NCBI GenBank assembly: GCA_019241805.1
Contig: JAFAWL010000271.1
Coordinates: 1 to 5,234 of the forward strand
Reading direction: 5' to 3'
DNA length: 5,234 nucleotides
Source: Actinomycetota bacterium
Lineage (GTDB): Bacteria; Actinomycetota; Actinomycetes; Mycobacteriales; Jatrophihabitantaceae
Below, piece by piece: positions 1-5,234 of this stretch (the first letter of the stretch is position 1; every line of letters begins with the position of its first letter). The position numbers and the translations under genes were made by a program. Below the pieces are notes generated by a model. That model made no database searches. It was given only the letters and a program-made list of their open reading frames with translations, and was not told the origin of the DNA.

Positions 1-900
1 CGCCGAGGTCGGCTCGTCGTCCCAACCGTTGACCGGAGTGAGCGGCGCCCGGAACGCGTCGAAGTCGGTCGTGAGCCGAAAGGCTGGCCGGCGGTAGAGC
101 GTCCGGCAGAACTCCCACAAACGATCGAAGCGCCGTAGCTGGGGTCCGGCGGCCCCGTGCGCATTCACCCCCGTGTCGTAGCGCACCAGACTCACCCACA
201 GCCGGATGTCGGCGATGGTGAGGTGATCACCCAGCAGATACGGGGCATGGTCTAGGCGCCGGTCGTAGTCGCGCAAAGCCGTACGTAACTCGTTTTTGGC
301 ATCGGCCCAATAGATCGCCCGAGGCACCGTGCGCTCGAATGTTCTGATCTGGCTGGTGAGCTCGTCGATCTGCGGGCGCAGCCGGAGCGGATACGTGTTC
401 GCCGGCGTCTGCGCGATCTGGGCGAATTCAACGGCCAGATCATGCTCGATCGCGTCGGGATCATTGCTGACGATTCGCCGTTTCCGCCGATCCCAGAGAA
501 CCGGGATCGATACCGGGCCGTCATAGCCGGCATCGCTGGCCACGTAAGCCTCGTGCAACAACGAAAAGCCGTTGACGGAGTCCGGACCGGTCGCCGGCCG
601 AAAGGCCCAGCCGCGAGCGTCGCGCAATCCGTCGACGTAGGAAACCGATATCTGCGATTGCAGGCCGTTGAGCGCACGCTGGATGGTCACGCGATGCGAC
701 AACGGGCAGAACCACCCGACGTAGACGTGATACCGATCGCGCATCGCGGTGAAGCCGCTTCGTCCATCGCCGGTGACGCGGTCGGCGAATCGATACCGGG
801 CAGCCGGGTCGGGCGTACTGACGCGGCGGTACTCGCCGTAGCGATAGGCGTCGATCGAACTGGCGAAATTCTCCGGTGGGGGCAGCGAAGTCCTCGTCAT
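1..900 (-). CDS. Glutathionyl-hydroquinone reductase-like protein, GST superfamily (3' end outside window)
   Basis: Translating from the ATG at 898-900 gives 300 codons with no stop, so the C-terminus lies beyond the left edge. The pattern follows YqjG/ECM4-type S-glutathionyl-hydroquinone reductases. RYHVYVGWFCPLSHRVTI (56-73) carries the expected catalytic Cys65 in the thioredoxin-like domain. GWAFRRATGPD (97-107) and SIPVLWD (131-137, with cis-Pro133) follow, then VSN (144-146). The helical C-terminal domain has YLLGDHLTIADIRLWVSLVRYD (221-242), with the GST capping Asp231. Relatives remove glutathione from hydroquinone thioethers. Here the motif is CPLSHR rather than CPWAHR, and two C-terminal tyrosine motifs of the family are not recognisable. 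Actinobacteria generally use mycothiol, so the thiol partner may differ. Family members are about 320-330 residues, so little is missing. The start overlaps the flavin reductase stop (ATGA). Function beyond a thiol-dependent transferase or reductase is inference. Confidence 0.87.
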   Translation of the reverse strand, partial: MTRTSLPPPENFASSIDAYRYGEYRRVSTPDPAARYRFADRVTGDGRSGFTAMRDRYHVYVGWFCPLSHRVTIQRALNGLQSQISVSYVDGLRDARGWAFRPATGPDSVNGFSLLHEAYVASDAGYDGPVSIPVLWDRRKRRIVSNDPDAIEHDLAVEFAQIAQTPANTYPLRLRPQIDELTSQIRTFERTVPRAIYWADAKNELRTALRDYDRRLDHAPYLLGDHLTIADIRLWVSLVRYDTGVNAHGAAGPQLRRFDRLWEFCRTLYRRPAFRLTTDFDAFRAPLTPVNGWDDEPTSA

Positions 901-1385
901 GCCAACAACCGCCGGAACTGACTGCCGTGAAAGACCAGCGGGCTGATCGCCTCGTCGGCGTCCAGGTCGTGCACACGCAATATCACGATGTCGTGGTCAC
1001 CGGCCCGCACCTGCTGTTCGATGCTGCATTCAAGCCAGGCACCCGCGTCGGCCAACACAACCGCGCCGCTGTCGTGGCTTCGCCAGTCCAGTGCCGCGAA
1101 TCGATCACCGTCGCGGGCGGACAAGCGTCGGCACGCATCCTCCTGGCCGGCCGACAACACGCTGACACCGACGCGCGGCGCCGGCCGCAAGACCGGCCAG
1201 GTCGTCGACGAGTGCGCGACGCACACCGAGACCAGCGGCGGATCGAGCGACACCGAGGTGAACGAACTCGCGGCCAGTCCGACCGGACGCCCGCCGATGA
1301 GCGCGGCGATTGCGGTAACTCCTGAGGGAAAAGCGCCGAACACCCGCCGCAGACGGGCCGGATCGAGGGCTGTCGTCACGGTCAT
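897..1385 (-). CDS. Flavin reductase family protein (HpaC/DszD-like)
   Basis: This 162-residue protein belongs to the flavin reductase-like split-barrel family (PF01613 type). These small NAD(P)H:flavin oxidoreductases pass FMNH2 or FADH2 to two-component monooxygenases. The family's order of motifs is visible: LRRVFGAFPSGVTAIAA (12-28), GLAASSFTSVSLDPPLVSVCV (36-56, the flavin-binding core), VGVSVLSAGQEDACRRLS (72-89), GDHDIVILRVHDL (129-141) and PLVFHGSQFRRL (149-160). The length is typical. The ATG start (1383-1385) shares ATGA with the stop of the FMN reductase gene, and its own TGA (897-899) shares ATGA with the next start, so it is coupled on both sides. In DszABC systems a reductase of this kind (DszD) partners DszA, so pairing with the DszA-like protein at the head of this operon is a reasonable inference; the flavin and nicotinamide preference cannot be read. 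Confidence 0.93.
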   Translation of the reverse strand: MTVTTALDPARLRRVFGAFPSGVTAIAALIGGRPVGLAASSFTSVSLDPPLVSVCVAHSSTTWPVLRPAPRVGVSVLSAGQEDACRRLSARDGDRFAALDWRSHDSGAVVLADAGAWLECSIEQQVRAGDHDIVILRVHDLDADEAISPLVFHGSQFRRLLA

Positions 1386-1900
1386 CGGGCCACCGTGGGG
1401 GCGAGTACGCGCTCGGGCAGCTGGGTGCGGGCCACGTTCAGCCAGTCGGTCAGAGCCTCCGACTCGTTGTAGTCGGAGTCGAGCAGGAACAACCCGCGCG
1501 TCGGTGTGCTCGCGCCTAGTTCGGCCAGCACCGGCTTCAGAAACACCTCCGGTGCTAATGAGTGTCGCCAGTCGCCGCCGAGCATCAACGGGACGGCGAT
1601 GACACCGTTCAACGAGCCGGCACCGAAACGATCGAGGAACAGCTTGAGCAGGCCGGTGTAGGTGCCCTTGTAGGTCGGCGTGGCGACGACCAGCAGGTCG
1701 GACGCCCCCACTTGAGCGACCGCGCGCGCGACGCCCGCGTCGTTCCAGTCGAACAATGCCGACCCGAAGTCGACGACGTCGATCTCAACGTCCGGTGGGG
1801 CACCCGACAGTGTTTCGGCAACCAGCCGCGCCGCCTCGAACGTGCGCGAGCGCGGACGCGGATTGCCCACGAGCAGGGTGGTTGTCACCGGCGCGCCCAC
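1382..1900 (-). CDS. NAD(P)H-dependent FMN reductase, SsuE/MsuE type
   Basis: This flavodoxin-like NAD(P)H:FMN reductase should supply FMNH2 to the neighbouring monooxygenases in the cytoplasm. Numbering from the GTG at 1900, a phosphate-binding loop VGNPRPRSRT (11-20) follows the first beta strand, then the family block ASDLLVVATPTYKGTYTGLLKLFLD (66-90). LKPVLAELGA (121-130) and RGLFLLDSDY (135-144) match the C-terminal half of SsuE/MsuE. The long frame has 172 codons; a second GTG at 1886-1888 gives 168 residues starting MTTTLLVGNP and forms a 4-base GTGA overlap with the upstream stop. That start matches the other junctions of the operon and leaves the core strand near the N-terminus, so I prefer it, although neither start has a strong ribosome site. 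The TGA stop (1382-1384) overlaps the next ATG. One oddity is a Val where SsuE has its pi-helix Tyr118 (see findings). Confidence 0.93.
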   Translation of the reverse strand: MGAPVTTTLLVGNPRPRSRTFEAARLVAETLSGAPPDVEIDVVDFGSALFDWNDAGVARAVAQVGASDLLVVATPTYKGTYTGLLKLFLDRFGAGSLNGVIAVPLMLGGDWRHSLAPEVFLKPVLAELGASTPTRGLFLLDSDYNESEALTDWLNVARTQLPERVLAPTVAR

Positions 1901-3021
1901 TCGGCCGCGAGCAGCTCGTAGGACCGCACCCGGTCACGATGGTCGTGCGTGATCGTCGTGACGACCAGCTCGTCAGCCTCGGTCGCATCCCGCAGGCGTT
2001 TCAGCCGGTCGGCGACCTGGGCCGGCGAGCCGACGAACTGGGTCTCGACGCGATCGGCCACCAATTCGCGATCCGCGTCGCTCCATTCGTAGCGACGAGC
2101 CTGGGCGGGTGTCGGGAACTGGATGGCTCCCTCGGCAGTGCGGATACTGCGCACCCACAACCCGTACCCGGTCGCCAACTCGCGCGCCGTGTCCTCGTCG
2201 GGCGCGACCACGACGTCGGCCGACACGCTGACGTAGGGGCGATCGAGCACGGCTGACGGGCGAAACGCGGCGCGGTACCCGTCGACCGCCTCCAGGACCG
2301 TGGCCGGGCTGACGTGATAGTTGGCGGCGAACCGCAAGCCGCGCTCACCGGCGACCTCAGCGCTCTCACCACCGCTACTGCCCAGGATCCACAACTGCAG
2401 CTCGGCACCTTCCCCCGGCACGACATGAGCCTGCTCACCCTCGGTCGAGCGATAGGTACCGGCGATCAGGGCGATCACGTCGTCGATCTGGTCGGCATAG
2501 TCCTGTGACTCGGCACCCGGGAGCTGCAAGAGCTGCTTCTGGAGGGCGAAGCGAGGTGAACCGATCAGCCGGGTGAACGAGAAGCGTGGCGGGATACGCA
2601 GTCCGTTCGGCGTGTAGCCGTCGACGACGGTTGCCGCCACCCCACCACCGACCAACGCCGGTTGCTTCGGTTCGCGCGGCCGTCCACCGGAGCGGCCCAG
2701 GCCCAGATCGAATCGGCCCGGGTGGACGGTATCGAGCAACCCGAATTCCTCCACGGTGGACAGCGCTGTGCGATGACCCATCTGCACCGCCCCCGAACCG
2801 AGCCGGATCGTCGAGGTCGCCGCGGCGGTCAGCGCGAGCACCACGGCCGGAGAGGTCCCCGCCACTCCCGGATTGAGATGGTGCTCGGCGAACCAGTAAC
2901 GCGCGTAACCGAGCCGTTCGGCCTGCTGAGCCAGGTCGATGCTGTTGCGCAGCGCCTGGGCGGCGTTCGATCCCGACGAGATCGGCACGAGATCCAGGAC
3001 GCTCAGTGGAGTAGACGACAT
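1885..3021 (-). CDS. LLM class flavin-dependent oxidoreductase, MsnO8 / luciferase group 1 type
   Basis: This 378-residue protein is a flavin-dependent monooxygenase of the luciferase-like superfamily. The N-terminus LSVLDLVPISSGSNAAQALRN (6-26), then AERLGYARYWFAEHH (34-48) and SPAVVLALTAAATSTIRLGSGA (57-78), is the hallmark of the MsnO8 / group 1 subfamily. It is followed by VEEFGLLDTVHPGRFDLGLGR (90-110). WILGSSGGESAEVAGERGLRFAANYHVSP (211-239) and FVGSPAQVADRL (329-340) complete the barrel. It is longer than typical group 1 proteins (about 330-350), because of an extra segment after GLGR (about 113-170, containing DGYTPNGLRIPPRF). I believe this longer form recurs in actinobacteria. The ATG start (3019-3021) has a good Shine-Dalgarno AGGA 7 bases upstream. 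The TGA stop (1885-1887) overlaps a GTG that probably starts the FMN reductase. MsnO8 itself is linked to methanesulfonate/sulfur metabolism clusters in pseudomonads; the substrate here is unknown. Confidence 0.9.
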   Translation of the reverse strand: MSSTPLSVLDLVPISSGSNAAQALRNSIDLAQQAERLGYARYWFAEHHLNPGVAGTSPAVVLALTAAATSTIRLGSGAVQMGHRTALSTVEEFGLLDTVHPGRFDLGLGRSGGRPREPKQPALVGGGVAATVVDGYTPNGLRIPPRFSFTRLIGSPRFALQKQLLQLPGAESQDYADQIDDVIALIAGTYRSTEGEQAHVVPGEGAELQLWILGSSGGESAEVAGERGLRFAANYHVSPATVLEAVDGYRAAFRPSAVLDRPYVSVSADVVVAPDEDTARELATGYGLWVRSIRTAEGAIQFPTPAQARRYEWSDADRELVADRVETQFVGSPAQVADRLKRLRDATEADELVVTTITHDHRDRVRSYELLAAEWARR

Positions 3022-3028
3022 CGGCGTG

Positions 3029-3032
3029 TCCT
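3029..3032 (-). promoter_or_regulatory. Ribosome binding site for the MsnO8-type gene
   Basis: On the minus strand the sequence reads GGATAGGACACGCCGATG. The AGGA lies 7 bases before the ATG at 3019-3021 and overlaps the TAG stop of the preceding gene. It is the only clear Shine-Dalgarno in the window and sits at the only junction where genes do not overlap, so this gene probably initiates independently, whereas the others lean on translational coupling. Confidence 0.7.
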
Positions 3033-4179
3033 ATCCGGTCGCGACGGCCGTCAGCGCGGTCGTCGCAAACGCATCGTGGCCATCCGTCGCGCCCGCCCCC
3101 GCCGGCTCGGTGTGGTCGTCGGTGATCGGGCCGGGTCCCCACCCCCACGGCGGATCGGGGAGGTCACGCCGAAGGACGGGCGCGACGTCGGACTGGAACA
3201 GTTCGAGACTGGCGCGATGCTCGGCCTCGGTGAGCCCGCCGGCGTCGGCGTGCAGGTGCAAGACCGAATGCCCGAACTGTTCGTGGTATCGATGCACTTT
3301 CTCGATCACTTGTTGGGGGCTGCCGATCAGTGCCGAACTGCGCTCGACGAAGTCCTCGAGCGTGGGAAATACCGGTTCGACGCCGAGGCGCTTCTGGAAA
3401 GCCAGGTAACCTGCGAACACCGGGCGGTACGTCTCGATCGCGTCCTGCGAGTTACGCGAGCTGTAGTACCCGGCCGTGCCGGCGCCGACCGCAAGCTGGG
3501 CCGGGTCGTGACCGTGGTGCACCCAACGCTGCCGGTAGTAACGGATCAGCTCGGCGTACGGCTCGATCGGATTGGTGACGTTGGCGGAGAACAACGGGTC
3601 GCCGTAGCGGGCAGCCAGGTCCACCGACTCGCGGCTCGTGGCTGAACCGTGCCAGACGCGCACCGGCTGCTGCAGCGGCCGCGGCCAGACCTCGGCGTCG
3701 ACCAGTCGCGGCCGGAACCGCGGCTCGGCCGTGACCTTGCCCTGGCGCCAGATGGTGCGAAACAGCTCGTACGACTCGGCGTTGCGGTCCCACTGGTCCT
3801 CCGGCGTCACGTGGAACAAGTCACGCTGCGCCGCACCGTTGCCCTTACCGATGATCAGCTCCAAACGACCACCGGACAGGTGATCGAGCGTCGCGTAGTC
3901 TTCGTAGGCGCGTACCGGGTCGAGCAGGCTCAGCGTCGTTACGGCGGTGAACAGCCTGATACGCGATGTGAGGGCCGCGATGTGGCTGAGTACCACCGGC
4001 GGCGAGGACGAGATGAACGGTCGCTCGTGCCTTTCACCGACACCGAATCCGTCGAAACCCAACTCCTCCGCGAGTAACGCGTTGTCGATTACCTCCTGGA
4101 AGCGTCGCGCGGTCGACGGTTGCGCACCGGTGATCGGGTTCGGCGCGTGGGTGATGAGTGTGATGTTGATGAACTTCAC
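3031..4179 (-). CDS. LLM class flavin-dependent oxidoreductase, CE1758-like
   Basis: This 382-residue protein is a bacterial luciferase-like TIM-barrel monooxygenase expected to use FMNH2 from a partner reductase. The N-terminal strand MKFINITLIT is followed by the helix LLAEELGFDGFGVGERH (about residues 35-51) and SSSPPVVLSHIAALTSRIRL (57-76), the usual LLM core. LLDPVRAYEDYATLDHLSGGRLEL (85-108) and GKGN (111-114) follow, then VWHGSATSRESVDLAARYGD (175-194). Near the C-terminus, SRNSQDAIETYRP (241-253) and the GSPQQVIEKV block (286-295) recall the CE1758-type LLM group; this assignment is from memory of family sequences. After about residue 345 comes a Gly/Ala/Thr-rich tail that looks disordered. 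The start is GTG at 4177-4179, sharing GTGA with the preceding stop; only a weak GGTGG precedes it by 4 bases. The stop is TAG (3031-3033), 9 bases before the next gene. The substrate is unknown. Confidence 0.88.
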   Translation of the reverse strand: MKFINITLITHAPNPITGAQPSTARRFQEVIDNALLAEELGFDGFGVGERHERPFISSSPPVVLSHIAALTSRIRLFTAVTTLSLLDPVRAYEDYATLDHLSGGRLELIIGKGNGAAQRDLFHVTPEDQWDRNAESYELFRTIWRQGKVTAEPRFRPRLVDAEVWPRPLQQPVRVWHGSATSRESVDLAARYGDPLFSANVTNPIEPYAELIRYYRQRWVHHGHDPAQLAVGAGTAGYYSSRNSQDAIETYRPVFAGYLAFQKRLGVEPVFPTLEDFVERSSALIGSPQQVIEKVHRYHEQFGHSVLHLHADAGGLTEAEHRASLELFQSDVAPVLRRDLPDPPWGWGPGPITDDHTEPAGAGATDGHDAFATTALTAVATG

Positions 4180-5234
4180 GAGGCCACCCGGTCGGCCGCG
4201 GGCGCAGTTCCCGGCTTGGGCAGTGGCGCGAGGCCGAGATTCTCGCGCAGCGTGCTGCCCTCGTAGTCGGTACGGAACACGCCGCGTTCCTGCAGCAGTG
4301 GAACCACCTGGTCGACGAAGGGGGCCAAGCCGTCCGGGGTGATGTGCGGAACGAGAATGAATCCGTCGCTCGCGTCCTGTTGGACGAAATCGTTGATGGT
4401 CTGCGCCACCGTGGCCGCGGAACCGATGAACGATTGCCGCCCGGTCACCTCGATGATCAGCTCACGCGTGCTCAGGTTTTCGGCCTCGGCTTTGGCCCGC
4501 CATTCGGCCGCGATCGCGATCGGGTCGGGATACATGCGCACGCTGGCCCGGCCACGGGCGATCGTGTGCTCGCCGACCTTCGGATCGACGGCCGGCAACG
4601 GCCCGTCCGGGTCGTGGTCGGACAGATCCCGGTTCCAGAGCTGCTCGAGGAACTTGATCGCCGTCTGCGGTGACACCTGCGCGCGACGTATGTCATGGGC
4701 CAGTTCCGCTGCCTCCGCGTCGGTGTCGCCGAGGACGAACGTGGCCGCCGGCAGGATCAGCAGCTCCTCGCGGGTGCGCCCGAACTTCGGGAGTCGGCCC
4801 TTGACGTCGGTGTAGAAGGCCTGGCCGTCGACCAGCGTGCTGTGCCGAGAGAAGATCGCGTCGGCGGAGGAGGCGGCGAAGTCACGTCCCTCGTCGGAGT
4901 CACCAGCCTGGAAAATGACCGGCCGGCCCTGGGGACCGCGCGGGACGTTGAAGCGGCCCTCGATGTCGAAGAACGCATCGTGATGATTGAAGCGGCCGGC
5001 TCGATCGCTGTCGAGGAACCTCCCCGTGTCCTTGTCGGCGATGATCTCATCGCCCGTCCAGGAGTCGAACAGTTCCCACGTGGTACGCAGGAACGTACGG
5101 GCGCGCTCGTACCGATCTGTCTGAGCCAGGTAACCGCCGCGGCGGAAGTTCTCGCCGGTGAATGCGTCCCACGACGTCACGACGTTCCAGGCCGCCCGAC
5201 CGGCCGAGAGGTGGTCGAGGCTGGTGAATTGCCG
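4176..5234 (-). CDS. FMN-dependent monooxygenase, DszA/NtaA/SnaA family (5' end outside window)
   Basis: This is the large subunit of a two-component flavin monooxygenase, which uses FMNH2 made by a separate reductase plus O2. Known relatives cleave dibenzothiophene sulfone (DszA), nitrilotriacetate (NtaA) or oxidise pristinamycin (SnaA). The reading frame stays open to the window edge: the 18 codons before the internal GTG at 5178-5180 encode LDHLSAGRAAWNV, which joins VTSWDAFTGENFRRGGYL, the family's signature block. The GTG at 5180 is therefore an internal valine and not the start. Further family marks are VIFQAGDSDEGRDFAA, the region FSRHSTLVDGQAFYTDVKGR, and a C-terminal RTDYEGSTLRENLGL. 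There are 352 codons visible; members are about 440-460 residues, so roughly 100 N-terminal residues are missing. The stop TGA (4176-4178) overlaps the GTG start of the next gene in the sequence GTGA. The family is secure, but the substrate cannot be told; DBT sulfone is only one possibility. Confidence 0.95.
   Translation of the reverse strand, partial: RQFTSLDHLSAGRAAWNVVTSWDAFTGENFRRGGYLAQTDRYERARTFLRTTWELFDSWTGDEIIADKDTGRFLDSDRAGRFNHHDAFFDIEGRFNVPRGPQGRPVIFQAGDSDEGRDFAASSADAIFSRHSTLVDGQAFYTDVKGRLPKFGRTREELLILPAATFVLGDTDAEAAELAHDIRRAQVSPQTAIKFLEQLWNRDLSDHDPDGPLPAVDPKVGEHTIARGRASVRMYPDPIAIAAEWRAKAEAENLSTRELIIEVTGRQSFIGSAATVAQTINDFVQQDASDGFILVPHITPDGLAPFVDQVVPLLQERGVFRTDYEGSTLRENLGLAPLPKPGTAPAADRVAS

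Larger units (their letters stand above)
1..5234 (-). other. Single polycistronic operon of flavin monooxygenases and reductases
   Basis: All six genes point the same way. Stops and starts overlap by 4 bases at 4176-4179 (GTGA), 1885-1888 (GTGA, with the preferred start), 1382-1385 (ATGA) and 897-900 (ATGA); the remaining junction has 9 bases. No room exists for an internal terminator or a conventional promoter between genes. Co-transcription is therefore strongly implied. Neither the operon promoter nor its terminator is in the window. Confidence 0.9.

Noticed and set aside
442..921. Plus-strand open frame opposite the GST-like gene
   Set aside because: The minus-strand frame here is open for 300 codons and matches a known family end to end; the plus-strand product resembles nothing.
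521..976. Minus-strand 151-codon frame overlapping the GST-like and flavin reductase genes
   Set aside because: It is the wrong frame of the two real genes, Arg-rich, and runs across a coupled stop/start junction.
3022..3030. Internal promoter or terminator in the only intergenic gap
   Set aside because: Nine bases are too few, and no inverted repeat or T-tract is seen around it.
2435..3148. Minus-strand 237-codon frame spanning two oxygenase genes
   Set aside because: It is a frame-shifted shadow of the CE1758-like and MsnO8-type coding regions with shuffled composition and no motif.
2662..3645. Long plus-strand open frame of 327 codons
   Set aside because: It is antisense to two well-conserved LLM genes, its translation is rich in Arg/Gly with no recognisable domain, and open antisense frames are expected in DNA of this GC content.
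4176..5180. Treating the GTG at 5178-5180 as the start of the DszA-like gene
   Set aside because: The frame continues upstream with LDHLSAGRAAWNV, part of the family signature, so this codon is an internal valine and the gene extends past the window.
1..5234. CRISPR arrays, tRNA/rRNA genes, insertion sequences or attachment sites
   Set aside because: No direct repeats, transposase motifs or RNA-like folds were noticed; practically every base is coding.

Overview
The window is high-GC, gene-dense DNA with the codon use of an actinobacterium (a Mycobacterium, Gordonia, Rhodococcus or Nocardia-like genome fits, but the genus cannot be fixed from this sequence). Everything recognisable is coded on the minus strand, and there is essentially no non-coding DNA. 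The only gap between genes is 9 bases.

In transcription order (right to left) the genes are: a DszA/NtaA/SnaA-type FMN-dependent monooxygenase cut by the right edge (4176-5234); a second luciferase-like (LLM) monooxygenase resembling the CE1758 group (3031-4179); a third LLM oxidoreductase of the MsnO8 / 'luciferase family group 1' type (1885-3021); an SsuE/MsuE-type NAD(P)H-dependent FMN reductase (1382-1900, true start probably 1888); an HpaC/DszD-type flavin reductase of unrelated fold (897-1385); and a divergent glutathionyl-hydroquinone-reductase-like (GST superfamily) protein that runs off the left edge (1-900). Four of the five junctions can be read as 4-base stop/start overlaps (GTGA, GTGA, ATGA, ATGA), so this is almost certainly one polycistronic, translationally coupled operon. 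Its promoter lies beyond the right edge and its end beyond the left edge.

The likely logic is as follows. The two reductases supply reduced FMN. Three two-component flavin monooxygenases use it with O2 to attack organic substrates, typically C-S or C-N bonds in these families. The thiol-transferase-like protein may process a thiol adduct or quinone-type product. Sulfur scavenging from organosulfur compounds, or breakdown of a heterocycle or xenobiotic, are both plausible, but no substrate can be read from the sequence. Each family is known. What stands out is the combination and the altered active-site motifs of the GST-like member, which fit an organism using mycothiol or another thiol rather than glutathione.
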